Shown: positions 18,265 to 27,211 of the stretch, piece by piece | Layout: the number at the start of each line of letters is the position of its first letter | How positions within the stretch are numbered: the first letter of the stretch is position 1 | NCBI GenBank assembly: GCA_002347685.1 | Contig: DDWS01000042.1 | Location: 9,468-73,467, forward strand | Direction of reading: 5' to 3' | From: Syntrophaceae bacterium UBA2280 | Lineage (GTDB): Bacteria > Desulfobacterota > Syntrophia > Syntrophales > Smithellaceae | Length of the DNA: 64,000 bases | The notes under the pieces: model-generated | The model's input: the letters and a program-made list of their open reading frames with translations, nothing else | Database searches by the model: none | Told to the model about the DNA's origin: nothing | Program-made: the position numbers and the translations under genes

Positions 18265-19931
18265 GATCCCTGTCCTTTCTGGTTCTGTTTCTTTATTTCC
18301 TCGTCCCTTAAAGCCTTGCGCAGAATTTTGCCTGCAGCCGATATGGGAAGTGATTCACGAAACTCGATTTCCCGGGGCACTTTATAGGGGGCCATCTTCT
18401 CCCTGCAGAAGGCAATGATCTGATCGGCAGTGATCGATTCTCCCTCCCTCGGTACAACAAAGGCCTTCACTGTTTCACCCCTGTAGGCGTCAGGGATGCC
18501 CACCGTCACGGCGTCCTTGATCTTCGGGTGCCGGTAAAGAATTTCATCGACTTCCCGGGGATAGATGTTGAATCCACCGGCAATGATCATGTCTTTTTTT
18601 CGATCCACGATAAACAGGAATCCGTCTTCATCTTGGATGGCAATGTCGCCCGTATGGAGCCATCCATCCACCAGCTGACCTGCCGTTTCTTCGGGATTGT
18701 TCCAATACCCCTTCATGACCGCAGGACCCTTCAGAAGCATTTCACCGGGCTGCCCGCGGGGCACCTCGGTGACGCCGTCGACCATGTCAACGAGCCGGAT
18801 GTCATTGTCAGGCGCGGGCAGGCCGATGCTGCCGGGCTTCTTCTTGCCCAGGATAGGATTGACCACACCCAGACCTGCTGATTCACTCATTCCCCAGGCT
18901 TCCGTGATGAAAACGCCCATATCCCGGAGACGTTCGATCAGTTCCACAGGGCAGGGGGCGGCCCCCGAGTTTATGATATGGATCTTTCGCCCCAGATTGA
19001 CCTCTCCGATGCGGGGGTGGTTGACCAGGGCGGTAAGAATCGTGGGAACAGCGGGGAAGTAGGTGACCTCATCGATTTGTAACAGGAGATCGATCACCTC
19101 GTCCGCCTGGAAGCGGGGAACGAGAATCTGTGTCACGCAGTTGAAGAGCGACCAGTTTGCGATCAGATTACCGTATACATGGTAGAGGGGGATGATGATC
19201 AGGGATGTGCGTTTTTCCGGAGGAATGAATTGCATGATTGGAAACATCCGGGGAGAGGTTTGCATCACAGCCGCGATCAGATTGGCATGGGTCAGAACGG
19301 CCCCTTTGGGAATTCCCGTGGTTCCGCCGGTGAATTGAATGACTGCGGGATCGTGGGTATCGACCTGCACACGGGGACGGGTCGTGTTGGCGCAGCTGTC
19401 AAGCAGAGCCGAAAAGGAATACCACCCCTCCCCGTCAATTCTGCCGACACCGGTGCCTTTTTTTTTCGCATAATCCTGACGGTGCGTCAGGATGATCCGT
19501 GGTATGCGGATTCCCTTGCATAATTCCCGGATGCGGTCCGCGGTCTCGTCCAGGGTGAAAAGTGCGCCGAGTTCTGTCGTACCCGCGATCATGGACAACT
19601 CTTCATTCGTATAGCCGGGATTCATATTGACGACAATCGCGCCCAGTGAGAGAGCAGCGTAGTAGGCGATCAGGTACTGCGGGCAATTGGGGAGATGGAT
19701 GCCGACCCGGTCGCCTTTTTTCAGGCCAAGCGATGTCAGGACATTGGACATCCTGATGACCAGTGATCGGAATTCACAAAAAGAGATTTGCGCGCCTTCA
19801 TAATGAATCGCGGCTTTGTCGGGAAGGGCGTTTGCCGGGATCTGGAGCAACTCCGGCACGGCGATGTGCGGGTATCGGATCGTTGCCGGAACGTTGTAGT
19901 CATAGTACCGATGCCAAAATCTTTCAAACAT
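18261..19931 (-). CDS. Long-chain-type fatty acid-CoA ligase
   Basis: A 556-residue ANL-family acyl-CoA ligase. The start at 19931 (MFERFWHRYYD) is preferred over the upstream in-frame ATG at 20036, because an AGGATAGGAG sequence sits directly before it and the extra 35 residues look non-coding. Motifs: QFTGGTTGIPKGAVLTH (P-loop), EAWGMSES, HTGDIAIQDEDGFLFIVDRKKD, AGGFNIYPREVDE and terminal SAAGKILRKAL with the catalytic Lys. It activates a fatty or related acid in the cytoplasm and is coupled to the thiolase downstream. Chain-length preference is inferred only from family resemblance. Confidence 0.92.
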   Translation of the reverse strand: MFERFWHRYYDYNVPATIRYPHIAVPELLQIPANALPDKAAIHYEGAQISFCEFRSLVIRMSNVLTSLGLKKGDRVGIHLPNCPQYLIAYYAALSLGAIVVNMNPGYTNEELSMIAGTTELGALFTLDETADRIRELCKGIRIPRIILTHRQDYAKKKGTGVGRIDGEGWYSFSALLDSCANTTRPRVQVDTHDPAVIQFTGGTTGIPKGAVLTHANLIAAVMQTSPRMFPIMQFIPPEKRTSLIIIPLYHVYGNLIANWSLFNCVTQILVPRFQADEVIDLLLQIDEVTYFPAVPTILTALVNHPRIGEVNLGRKIHIINSGAAPCPVELIERLRDMGVFITEAWGMSESAGLGVVNPILGKKKPGSIGLPAPDNDIRLVDMVDGVTEVPRGQPGEMLLKGPAVMKGYWNNPEETAGQLVDGWLHTGDIAIQDEDGFLFIVDRKKDMIIAGGFNIYPREVDEILYRHPKIKDAVTVGIPDAYRGETVKAFVVPREGESITADQIIAFCREKMAPYKVPREIEFRESLPISAAGKILRKALRDEEIKKQNQKGQGS

Positions 19932-20110
19932 GCTCCTATCCTTTCTTGCTGCTTCTTTGCCGGATTCCCCTTTCTTTCGCAGGCTTGATGAAAACATCCA
20001 TGATATCGGAATGGGCAACGGGGTGTGACCACGCACGCCGCCTCAACCGTTCATTTTTCGGAAGCGACGGGTTGAATCGCGCAGGGTGTCCCTGTATCCA
20101 TTTCACGGTT

Positions 20111-21940
20111 TCAGCTGATCACCAGCGCTTCCTCAGGACAGGTCAGGACGGTGTCGTCCGCGTTTCTGATCAGTTCCGTCGCCAGAAATACGTTGGGCAA
20201 CACATTGTTCACATAGTAGCTGGCGCTTGCGATTTTCCCCTTGTAGAACAGGGTGTCGGCAGTATCGGCTGCAGCAAATTTTCTCCGGGCGATCAGAGCC
20301 TGTTCCATCAGGCATTGGGCGACCTGGACCTGGGCCATGACAAACAGAGCTTTCATGGCGTAGAGCGGAATGAGCGGCCTTTTGGTTTCCATGTGATTGT
20401 ACCATTCATGATAAATCGCTGTAACCTCTTCCATGCATTGATAGCCTTTCTGCAGATTTTTCATTTCCACGGCGAAGCCTTCGGCATGCAGGTTGGTGTC
20501 GATGAACGCCTTGATGTCATCGAGCCATCCCCGGAAGATCTTGCCTTCCTTCATACGCATTTTCCTTCCGATGAGATCATTGGCATGGATAAAAGAGGTC
20601 CCCTCCCAGATGGTCAGGATCTTGGAGTCCCTCAGGTACTGCTCCACAGGATATTCCTGCGTGTAGCCCACACCTCCTAAAACCTGGATGGCCTGGGAGA
20701 TAACGCCCAGACTCGCCTCGCTGCCGTAGCATTTCACCAGTGGTGTCAGGATTTCAGCAAAACCGCTGAATGTTTTTGCCCGGGCCCTGTCTGCGCTGTT
20801 GCCTTCAATATCGAGGTAGTAGAAACCCTTGAAAATCATGGCCCGGATGCCTTCCACATGGGATTTCATATCCAGCAGCATTCTCCGGACATCTTCATGT
20901 TTGATGATGGGGACCCGTTGGGCGCCCTTGACGCCGAAAAGCCGGCCCTGAATACGCTCTGTCGCATATTGAGAGGCGTAATAGTAGGCGGCTGCGGCCT
21001 GGCTGTTGGAGTTATGTCCCGTTCCAATGCGCGACTCATTCATCATGTGAAACATCATGGCCAGTCCCTGGGAACATCCTTTTTCATCGGGTGGCGGACC
21101 TACCAGAATACCACGGCACTGATCTTCCTCACCGAAATTGAGCAATGCTGTCGCCTGCGCATGAAGGCCCATTTTATGTTCGACGCTGGCAGTGATGACA
21201 TCATTGGGTTCCCCCATGGAACCGTCATCGTTGACCCATATTTTCGGCACGATGTAGAGGCCGATTCCGGGCGACCCGGCGGCTGCGCCCTCGGGACGGG
21301 CCAGAACCATATGGATGGTGTTTTCGCATGTACCCTGATCGCCGGCGGTAATAAACATTTTGGTGCCCTTGATGTTGTAAATGCGGGGATCGGATGTCGG
21401 ATAGGCCCTGGTGATGATGTCACCGGTGTCGGATCCATAGTCAGGCTCCGTGAGGCACATCGTTCCCTGCCAGTCGCCGTTGAGCATTTTGGGAATAAAC
21501 ATGGCTTGATCCTTTTCCGTGCCGAAGCGAAGAATCAGATTTGCCGCTCCGCTGGTCAGCTTGACGCAGGAGGTGATGGCAGGGCAGGCTCCTGTGTTCA
21601 TTTCAGCTATGGCTTTATACATGACCAGGGGCATTCCCGTTTCCACTTTGATGCATTCACTGCTTGAGCCCCAGCCATTCTGCTGGAGGAACTGATAGGC
21701 TTCCTTGAACCCCGGAACCGCGGTGACCTTGCCGTTTTCAAATTTCACGCCGGTCTTGTCGCCCGGGGCGTTGATCGGGTTTAAGATTTCCTTGGCCACT
21801 TTGTAGCCTTCGTTGAGCAGCATGTCGACGTCATCAACGCTGAATGTATCCTTGTATCGTTCACAGGCGGCGACCTCTTCCGTGGGTAACCATTCTTTTA
21901 ATATAAACTTTAAATCTCGCAGGTCGTATTTGTATTGCAT
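20111..21940 (-). CDS. Large acyl-CoA dehydrogenase (about 600-residue class)
   Basis: 609 residues, the longer FadE/DmdC-like class with an extra N-terminal helical region and a C-terminal extension after the catalytic core. Core motifs: MCLTEPDYGSDTGDI, GTKMFITAGDQ, MMFHMMNESRIGTG, QVLGGVGYTQEYPVEQYLRD and the catalytic-base region WEGTSFIHANDLIGRK. It oxidises acyl-CoA with ETF as acceptor. AAAGGAG lies 7 nt before the ATG. It is separated from the HMG-CoA-lyase-like gene upstream by 300 nt, and no sigma-54 element is visible in that gap. Confidence 0.92.
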   Translation of the reverse strand: MQYKYDLRDLKFILKEWLPTEEVAACERYKDTFSVDDVDMLLNEGYKVAKEILNPINAPGDKTGVKFENGKVTAVPGFKEAYQFLQQNGWGSSSECIKVETGMPLVMYKAIAEMNTGACPAITSCVKLTSGAANLILRFGTEKDQAMFIPKMLNGDWQGTMCLTEPDYGSDTGDIITRAYPTSDPRIYNIKGTKMFITAGDQGTCENTIHMVLARPEGAAAGSPGIGLYIVPKIWVNDDGSMGEPNDVITASVEHKMGLHAQATALLNFGEEDQCRGILVGPPPDEKGCSQGLAMMFHMMNESRIGTGHNSNSQAAAAYYYASQYATERIQGRLFGVKGAQRVPIIKHEDVRRMLLDMKSHVEGIRAMIFKGFYYLDIEGNSADRARAKTFSGFAEILTPLVKCYGSEASLGVISQAIQVLGGVGYTQEYPVEQYLRDSKILTIWEGTSFIHANDLIGRKMRMKEGKIFRGWLDDIKAFIDTNLHAEGFAVEMKNLQKGYQCMEEVTAIYHEWYNHMETKRPLIPLYAMKALFVMAQVQVAQCLMEQALIARRKFAAADTADTLFYKGKIASASYYVNNVLPNVFLATELIRNADDTVLTCPEEALVIS

Positions 21941-22241
21941 GACATTGCTCCTTTCTTAGTGCTATGCCCGGTTAAGGGTAATCGATTCCCTGCACAGGCT
22001 GTCAGCTTTTCATTTAAAATAACGGGTAATGAATCCGGGAAAACAAGTACTACAATAAGTATGCCATCACAGGCGCACGCTGAAAGACCGGTGCAGAGAG
22101 CTGATCACAGCGAAAATGATTAAATTTATGAATTGCGACGATGAAAGGTGAAAAGGCGGAAGTGTATATTTTGTAGCCACACGCGATCAATCTTTTCAAG
22201 TGAAAGGCATAATAATAAGGGTTGCCGATCGTAAAAACAGT
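21941..22241. promoter_or_regulatory. Intergenic region, possible sigma-70 promoter on the minus strand
   Basis: A 301-nt gap without a gene. On the minus strand a TTGAAA at 22194-22199 and a TACAAA at 22170-22175, 18 nt apart, could form a weak sigma-70 promoter for the acyl-CoA dehydrogenase downstream. No GG-N10-GC element was found. Nothing else is evident. Confidence 0.3.
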
Positions 22242-23213
22242 CTACTGAAACTGGCGGTATGTGAGTTTTTTTGAAAGATCCGACATATCGGTCAGCCGGG
22301 TGTTCAGGTTTGCCCTTAAAAGATGCCCAGGCAAGGGCTTGCCGGCCAGGGCTTCGGCGATTGTAACGCATTCCAGGAGCAGATCGATATCCAACCCTGT
22401 ATCGATACCCATTTCGTGAAAAAGGTGAACGAGGTCTTCCGTCGGCACGTTCCAGTAGCCAAAGTCCAATTCCTTCGCCCCGTAAGGTGTTCCGCTTAAA
22501 CCGCCAATGGATGTGTAAAAAGTGCGAATACCTGCATCATAGGCAGCAATGCAATTGGCAATGGCTGTTCCTCTTGTATTGTGAAAGTGGACAGAGAGAT
22601 TGACGTTCGAGTCCAGATCCAGAATCTTTTTTACATATTCATTAACCTGTCTGGGGTTCGCCATTCCGGTGGAATCGAGAAGGGCGATTTCCGCGGCACC
22701 CAGATAGGTCAGTTTCAGGAACAGTTGCAGGAGTTCATCCAGGGGAACATGGCCTGTATAGGGGCATCCGAAAGCGGTTTGTATATAGCAGCGCACGGGT
22801 TTATTCATTTTATTCGACGCTTCAATAATGGCCGGCAGAATCTTGTGGAGCGTTTCTTTTTTTGATTTTCCAACGCTCAACTGGTTATAGGTTTCCGACG
22901 TGGCCACAAGGGTTAAAATTTCGTCTATTCCCGCTGCCAATGCGCGCCGGCAGCCTATTTCATTGGAAACCAGGCCTATGTAGGTTACATCGGATGTCCT
23001 CGAGATACCGGCCATGATCTGCTCCGCGTCGGCATTTTCCGGCATCAACCGCGGATGAGTGAATGCCACGCATTCGATCTTCTTCATGCCGGCGTTGACC
23101 AGGCTGTTGATGTACTTGATCTTGTCAGCCGTCGATGTGCCTTCGGATATGGCGGGCAGGCCGTCGCGGGGGGAGACTTCAACAATGTTTACACGGTTTT
23201 CTTTTTTTTTCAA
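22242..23213 (-). CDS. HMG-CoA lyase-like (HMGL-like) protein, catalytic Cys absent
   Basis: A 323-residue TIM-barrel protein of the HMGL/pyruvate carboxyltransferase family. The metal and substrate residues are visible: VSPRDGL near the N-terminus (Arg-Asp) and HFHNTRG (HxH metal ligands). In true HMG-CoA lyases the loop GGCPYA carries a catalytic Cys; here the equivalent reads GGLSGTPYGAKELDFGYWN without Cys, several residues longer, and then resumes with VPTEDL. The start is TTG at 23213 with AAAGG 11 nt upstream. It may cleave or form another acyl-CoA carbon-carbon bond. A possible sigma-54 promoter lies at 23328. Confidence 0.82.
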   Translation of the reverse strand: MKKKENRVNIVEVSPRDGLPAISEGTSTADKIKYINSLVNAGMKKIECVAFTHPRLMPENADAEQIMAGISRTSDVTYIGLVSNEIGCRRALAAGIDEILTLVATSETYNQLSVGKSKKETLHKILPAIIEASNKMNKPVRCYIQTAFGCPYTGHVPLDELLQLFLKLTYLGAAEIALLDSTGMANPRQVNEYVKKILDLDSNVNLSVHFHNTRGTAIANCIAAYDAGIRTFYTSIGGLSGTPYGAKELDFGYWNVPTEDLVHLFHEMGIDTGLDIDLLLECVTIAEALAGKPLPGHLLRANLNTRLTDMSDLSKKLTYRQFQ

Positions 23214-23327
23214 AATAGCTGAAACCTTTCTGTCTTTATGGTTTGCATGCGAAAACGAATGATGGTCTTCGCATGTAAATTGAATGGCGCTCTCTTTTTA
23301 CCGTCGCTCTGTTTCGATAATAAGGTA

Positions 23328-23343
23328 AGCATATTTCATTCCA
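23328..23343 (-). promoter_or_regulatory. Possible sigma-54 promoter upstream of HMGL-like gene
   Basis: On the minus strand: TGGAATGAAATATGCT, with GG-N10-GC spacing. It matches 5 of 7 positions at -24 and 4 of 5 at -12. The predicted start is near 23318, about 105 nt before the TTG start. Weaker than the sites at 16952, 24868 and 52660. Confidence 0.45.
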
Positions 23344-23386
23344 TTTTTCATGAGCAAGATGATCTTTGCCACGAAACGACGTCCGG

Positions 23387-24736
23387 TTAAACCAGGCCAT
23401 ATTGCTTAATTTTTATATAAAATGTGCGTCTGCTGATTCCCAAACTTTTTATGGCTTCTGTTCTGCTGGCTGATTTTGCCAGGGCTTCCCGGATGAGATC
23501 CCTTTCCACGTACTGCAGAACTTCGGCGAGCTGTGAGGTCTGGCCGGGGATAGACACGGCCGCTTCAGGCGTATGGGTGTTTGGCTGCGTCTCACGGGTA
23601 AATAAAAAACTGGGCAGTGCGCCGGGATCTATCGCGGCGGTGGAGCTCATATTCACCGCGTAATTCACAACACCTTTGAGTTCACGGACATTTCCCGGCC
23701 AGTGATAGGCAAAAAAGATTTCCATGCAGGATGGAAGAAACTTGCGATGTCGATATTCACTCATCGCGTTTGACGCGAGAAAATGCTCCACGAGGAGGGG
23801 GATGTCCCTTGTCCGGTCTCTCAAGGGCGGCAGTTGGATGGAAAAAGTGTTCAGGCGATAAAACAGATCTTCGCGAAATGTTTTCTCTTTGATGTTTTTT
23901 CTCAAATCCTGATTCGTGGACGAGATCACACGAACGTCCACCTTGACATTACGATTCCCTCCCACCCTCTTGAAACACCCGTCTTCGAGTACGCGCAGGA
24001 GCTTTGACTGGGATTGCAGCGAAGCGTCTCCGATTTCATCCATCAGCAGGGTTCCCCCGTCGGCTGCCTCGAAATAACCGCTTCTTCCCTCCGTTCGTGC
24101 GCCGGTAAAAGCACCTTTCTCATAGCCAAACCATTCGCTTTCAATCAGCGTGTCGGGAATGGCCGCGCAGTTGACGTCCACCAGGGGTTTGTTGCTTCGC
24201 TTGCTTGTCCGGTGAATTGCCTGAGCGACAATCTCTTTTCCCGTGCCGCTTTCCCCGAGAATAAGCACGGGCAAATCCGCCCTGGCCGCTCTTTGGGCGA
24301 TCAGGAGGGCTTTTTTAAAGAGTGGATCATTGCCGATTAATTCTTTAAATTCAGGGGACAGTATTTCGGCTTGCTGTTTATCTGTCAGAGAAAACCCTGA
24401 ATCCTTGTCGTCTTCCATGATCATGCTCTGGCTGTCGAGCAGCAGATATTGCTGGTCTGCTCTTTTGGGTGAGTCTATTAAGTAGACACCCATCGTAACA
24501 GATTCGGATCCGGCGGTGAGAACGAGCTCTTCGACGGATGAATCTCTTTCCCTGAATGACTCGCCCAAATCCAGCTGACACAATCCCTTGCGAGGTTTTC
24601 GGCCGCTGTTGCTTCGTAAAAATCGGTGCTCGAACGCTTTGTTTGCGTAAAGCACAACGCCGCTTTGGGTGACGATGGCCGCCGTTTCGGAAAGATTTTC
24701 GAGAATTTTAACGAGAATATCCCGCAAATTTGCCAT
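23387..24736 (-). CDS. Sigma-54-dependent transcriptional activator with PAS domain
   Basis: A 449-residue bacterial enhancer-binding protein. The start at 24736 (MANLRDILV) is chosen for GGAGG 8 nt upstream (24745-24749). Order: N-terminal PAS-like sensor (about 1-110), AAA+ domain with Walker A GESGTGKE, the sigma-54 contact loop GAFTGA, Walker B GGTLLMDEI and the arginine-finger region, then a C-terminal Fis-type helix-turn-helix (AIKSLGISRRTFYIKIKQYG). It opens sigma-54 promoters. It is divergent from the 3-hydroxyacyl-CoA dehydrogenase operon, whose promoter is sigma-54 type, and is the obvious candidate regulator of the surrounding catabolic genes. The PAS ligand is unknown. Confidence 0.93.
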   Translation of the reverse strand: MANLRDILVKILENLSETAAIVTQSGVVLYANKAFEHRFLRSNSGRKPRKGLCQLDLGESFRERDSSVEELVLTAGSESVTMGVYLIDSPKRADQQYLLLDSQSMIMEDDKDSGFSLTDKQQAEILSPEFKELIGNDPLFKKALLIAQRAARADLPVLILGESGTGKEIVAQAIHRTSKRSNKPLVDVNCAAIPDTLIESEWFGYEKGAFTGARTEGRSGYFEAADGGTLLMDEIGDASLQSQSKLLRVLEDGCFKRVGGNRNVKVDVRVISSTNQDLRKNIKEKTFREDLFYRLNTFSIQLPPLRDRTRDIPLLVEHFLASNAMSEYRHRKFLPSCMEIFFAYHWPGNVRELKGVVNYAVNMSSTAAIDPGALPSFLFTRETQPNTHTPEAAVSIPGQTSQLAEVLQYVERDLIREALAKSASRTEAIKSLGISRRTFYIKIKQYGLV

Positions 24737-24867
24737 GAAAAGCACCTCCATACCGTATACTTTCCATACAATACATGAACAGTTATGTCAATATCCGGCT
24801 GAGGACAATATACATAAGACTGGCGGGGTGGGAAGGAAGCGGACACTTGATTCCAGATGGATGGACT

Positions 24868-24883
24868 TGGTATGCTATTTGCT
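24868..24883 (+). promoter_or_regulatory. Sigma-54 (-24/-12) promoter of the glutaryl-CoA/crotonyl-CoA operon
   Basis: TGGTATGCTATTTGCT fits TGGYRYR-N4-TTGCW at every defined position, with GG and GC exactly 10 nt apart. The predicted start near 24894 is about 62 nt before the ATG at 24956. It lies in the divergent region with the sigma-54 activator gene. The AT-rich stretch 24745-24800 upstream, with repeated CATAC/GTATA words, is where activator sites would be expected. Confidence 0.75.
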
Positions 24884-24955
24884 AACCATTTATCGTTCAG
24901 AATTCATCGGCCGGAATTGCAAGTCATTCAAAATAAAAAATGGTGGAAACCAGAT

Positions 24956-25861
24956 ATGAATAGGACCTCATCTATGGACATTGAAAAAATATTGGTCGTT
25001 GGCGCGGGTTTGATGGGAAGCGGCATTGCCCAGGTGGCAGCTCAAAGCGGGTATCATGTCATCTTGAATGACACGAAGAGAGAATTTGTAGATCGCGGGC
25101 TGAACAATATTATCAAGCAGCTCGACTCTCAGGTGAAGAAGGAAAAGATCACGCCGATTGATCGGGATGCAACAATAGGCCGCATTCAGCAATCCGCAAA
25201 TCTTGAAGATGGAAGGGATGCGAATTTTGTCATCGAAGCTGTTTTTGAAGACCTGGAAACAAAAAAAGGCATTTACCGGAAACTCGACAGTGTTTGCCGC
25301 AAAGGGGTGATCTTTGCTTCAAACACATCTTCTATTCCCATTACCACGCTGGCTTCCGGGACATCTCGGCCCGAGAATTTCATTGGGTTGCATTTTTTCA
25401 GTCCCGTTCCGGTCATGCGTCTGGTTGAAATCATTCGCGGATTGAAAACCTCCGGGGAAACCGTAGAAATCACGGAAAAAATCGCAGCAAGGATGAAAAA
25501 AGAGTCGGTCCGCGTGAAGGATGTGCCGGGATTTCTTGTCAATCGTGTTAATGCGGCTTTCAGGGCCGAAGTATACCAGTGTCTGCTGGAAGGTGTGGCA
25601 AGTTTGGAAGATATTGACAAGGCCATCAAGCTTGGGCTTAATCATCCCATGGGACCTTTTGAACTGGGGGATTTTGTCGGACTGGAAATCGGATTAAGTG
25701 TTTTTAAAACCCTCTATGACGGGTACAAGGACCCCAAATTCAGGCCGGCCCTGATCCTGGAAAAATTGGTTCAGAGTGGCGATCTGGGTAAAAAGACAGG
25801 CAAAGGATGGTATGATTATTCATCCGGGGAAAGAAAACCCCGAACCGACATTGTTTTTTAG
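24956..25861 (+). CDS. 3-hydroxyacyl-CoA (3-hydroxybutyryl-CoA) dehydrogenase
   Basis: About 301 residues. ATG 24956 follows GGTGGA at 24942-24947; ATG 24974 with AGGA is an alternative. The longer frame from 24857 would start inside the sigma-54 promoter and is rejected. N-terminal Rossmann motif VVGAGLMGSGIAQVAA binds NAD. Later come SNTSSIPITTLA, the catalytic GLHFFSPVPVMRLVEII and the C-terminal GPFELGDFVGLEI. It oxidises 3-hydroxyacyl-CoA to 3-ketoacyl-CoA, and the length is that of Hbd/PaaH proteins. First gene of a four- or five-gene operon that would take crotonyl-CoA equivalents to acetyl-CoA. Confidence 0.93.
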   Translation: MNRTSSMDIEKILVVGAGLMGSGIAQVAAQSGYHVILNDTKREFVDRGLNNIIKQLDSQVKKEKITPIDRDATIGRIQQSANLEDGRDANFVIEAVFEDLETKKGIYRKLDSVCRKGVIFASNTSSIPITTLASGTSRPENFIGLHFFSPVPVMRLVEIIRGLKTSGETVEITEKIAARMKKESVRVKDVPGFLVNRVNAAFRAEVYQCLLEGVASLEDIDKAIKLGLNHPMGPFELGDFVGLEIGLSVFKTLYDGYKDPKFRPALILEKLVQSGDLGKKTGKGWYDYSSGERKPRTDIVF

Positions 25862-25921
25862 ATCGGCGGTTACGCAAGTGCCGTGCGAGGATGGCATACT
25901 GCCAAAGGAGGAATGCGAGAT

Positions 25922-27187
25922 ATGGAAAACGTAGTGATTATCAGTTGTGCCCGTACGCCGATCGGTGCTTACGGAGGGGCGCTTAAGGATGTTTCTGTTT
26001 ATCGACTGGCCAGTCTTGTGTTGCAGGAAGCGGCCAAAAAAGCTACTATTGATCCGGTCATGATTGACGATGTCATCATGGGGCAATCTTACCAGAATGG
26101 GGAATGCGCCAACGGTGCCCGAATGGGCGTGCTGGATGCGGGCTGGCCGGATACGGTTCCGGGAGCCATGGTCGACCGGCGATGCTGTTCCGGCCTGGAA
26201 GCCATCTTCTACGCAGCCCTGAAAATTCAAACCGGCAATGATGATATTGTGATCGCGGGCGGCATGGAATCCATGAGTCAGGGAGAACTCTACATTCCCG
26301 GTGATATTAAGTGGGGACTGGGCGGCAGGAACCATGATAAATACGGCTTTATGCCCCGTGGTCATGGCGCGCTGGCGATGTGGGGAATTCCTTTCTATGA
26401 CAGGCTGCAGCGGGGACGTGTGATGTCTCAACCCATTGCCCGATATGGGGAGTTGAGCTCCATGATGACCTGGGCTGAAACCGCAGCCAGCAGAGAAAAT
26501 ATTACCCGGGAGGAGGCCGACCGCTGGGCGCTGCGCTCGCATCAGCGTGCCATTGCAGCACAGGACGCGGGGAAATTTACCGATGAAATCGTTCCCGTTC
26601 CCACGGGTAAAGACAAGAATGGTGAGACGGTTTACTTGAGAACGGATGAAGGGCCGCGCCGGGAAACAACCATCGAGCGCCTGTCCAAACTTAAACCCGT
26701 TTATAAAGACGGGGTTTGTACGGCCGGCAATTCCTCGTCGGAAAATGACGGCGCAGCCGTGGTTGTCCTGGCTTCCGAAAAGAAAGCCAAAGCGCTGGGA
26801 GTCAAACCGTTGGCCTATTTCCGTTCCTGCGCTGTGGCGGCCACGGATCCGACGCTCACCTATCCGGCTGTTCCGGCAGCGGTGGATAAAGCGTTGAAAA
26901 AAATAAACACAACCATCGACCAGATGGATCTGATTGAGGTACAGGAAGCATTTGCTGTCCAGTGTGTGGCGGACTCCCGACTTTCGGGCCTTTCCGACGA
27001 GCAGATGGACGCGAAAGTCAACGTCAACGGATCGGGCATTTCACTCGGGCACCCCATCGGCGCGACTGGCGCGATGCGGCTCACAACGCTGATTCACGAG
27101 ATGGTGCGCCGCGAAAGCCGCTTCGGTCTGGAAACCATCTGCGGCGGCGGTGGCCAGGGGATCTGCATGATTATCGAGAGAAAATAA
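25922..27187 (+). CDS. Thiolase (acetyl-CoA acetyltransferase family)
   Basis: 421 residues from ATG 25922, which has AGGAGG 10 nt upstream (25906-25911); the upstream in-frame codons to 25883 look non-coding. The nucleophilic Cys lies in DRRCCSGLEAI, with VQEAFAVQ, GSGISLGHPIGATGAMR and the final CGGGGQG. It probably splits acetoacetyl-CoA into two acetyl-CoA as the last step of the operon. It is slightly longer than typical, with an insert near IPGDIKWGLGGRNHDKYG. A second thiolase lies at 17083. Confidence 0.92.
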   Translation: MENVVIISCARTPIGAYGGALKDVSVYRLASLVLQEAAKKATIDPVMIDDVIMGQSYQNGECANGARMGVLDAGWPDTVPGAMVDRRCCSGLEAIFYAALKIQTGNDDIVIAGGMESMSQGELYIPGDIKWGLGGRNHDKYGFMPRGHGALAMWGIPFYDRLQRGRVMSQPIARYGELSSMMTWAETAASRENITREEADRWALRSHQRAIAAQDAGKFTDEIVPVPTGKDKNGETVYLRTDEGPRRETTIERLSKLKPVYKDGVCTAGNSSSENDGAAVVVLASEKKAKALGVKPLAYFRSCAVAATDPTLTYPAVPAAVDKALKKINTTIDQMDLIEVQEAFAVQCVADSRLSGLSDEQMDAKVNVNGSGISLGHPIGATGAMRLTTLIHEMVRRESRFGLETICGGGGQGICMIIERK

Positions 27188-27211
27188 ATCAACAGCCGGG
27201 AGGATGAAAAT

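Noticed and set aside
19763..20680. A 305-codon plus-strand frame across two minus-strand genes
   Set aside because: It spans the intergenic gap and parts of an acyl-CoA ligase and dehydrogenase; no motif and shadow composition.
24857..24955. N-terminal extension of the 3-hydroxyacyl-CoA dehydrogenase
   Set aside because: It would begin inside the sigma-54 promoter, has no ribosome-binding site and adds residues absent from the family.
25892..25904. TGGCA-TAC-TGCCA inverted repeat before the second thiolase
   Set aside because: Only 5 bp per arm within an operon gap; expected by chance.
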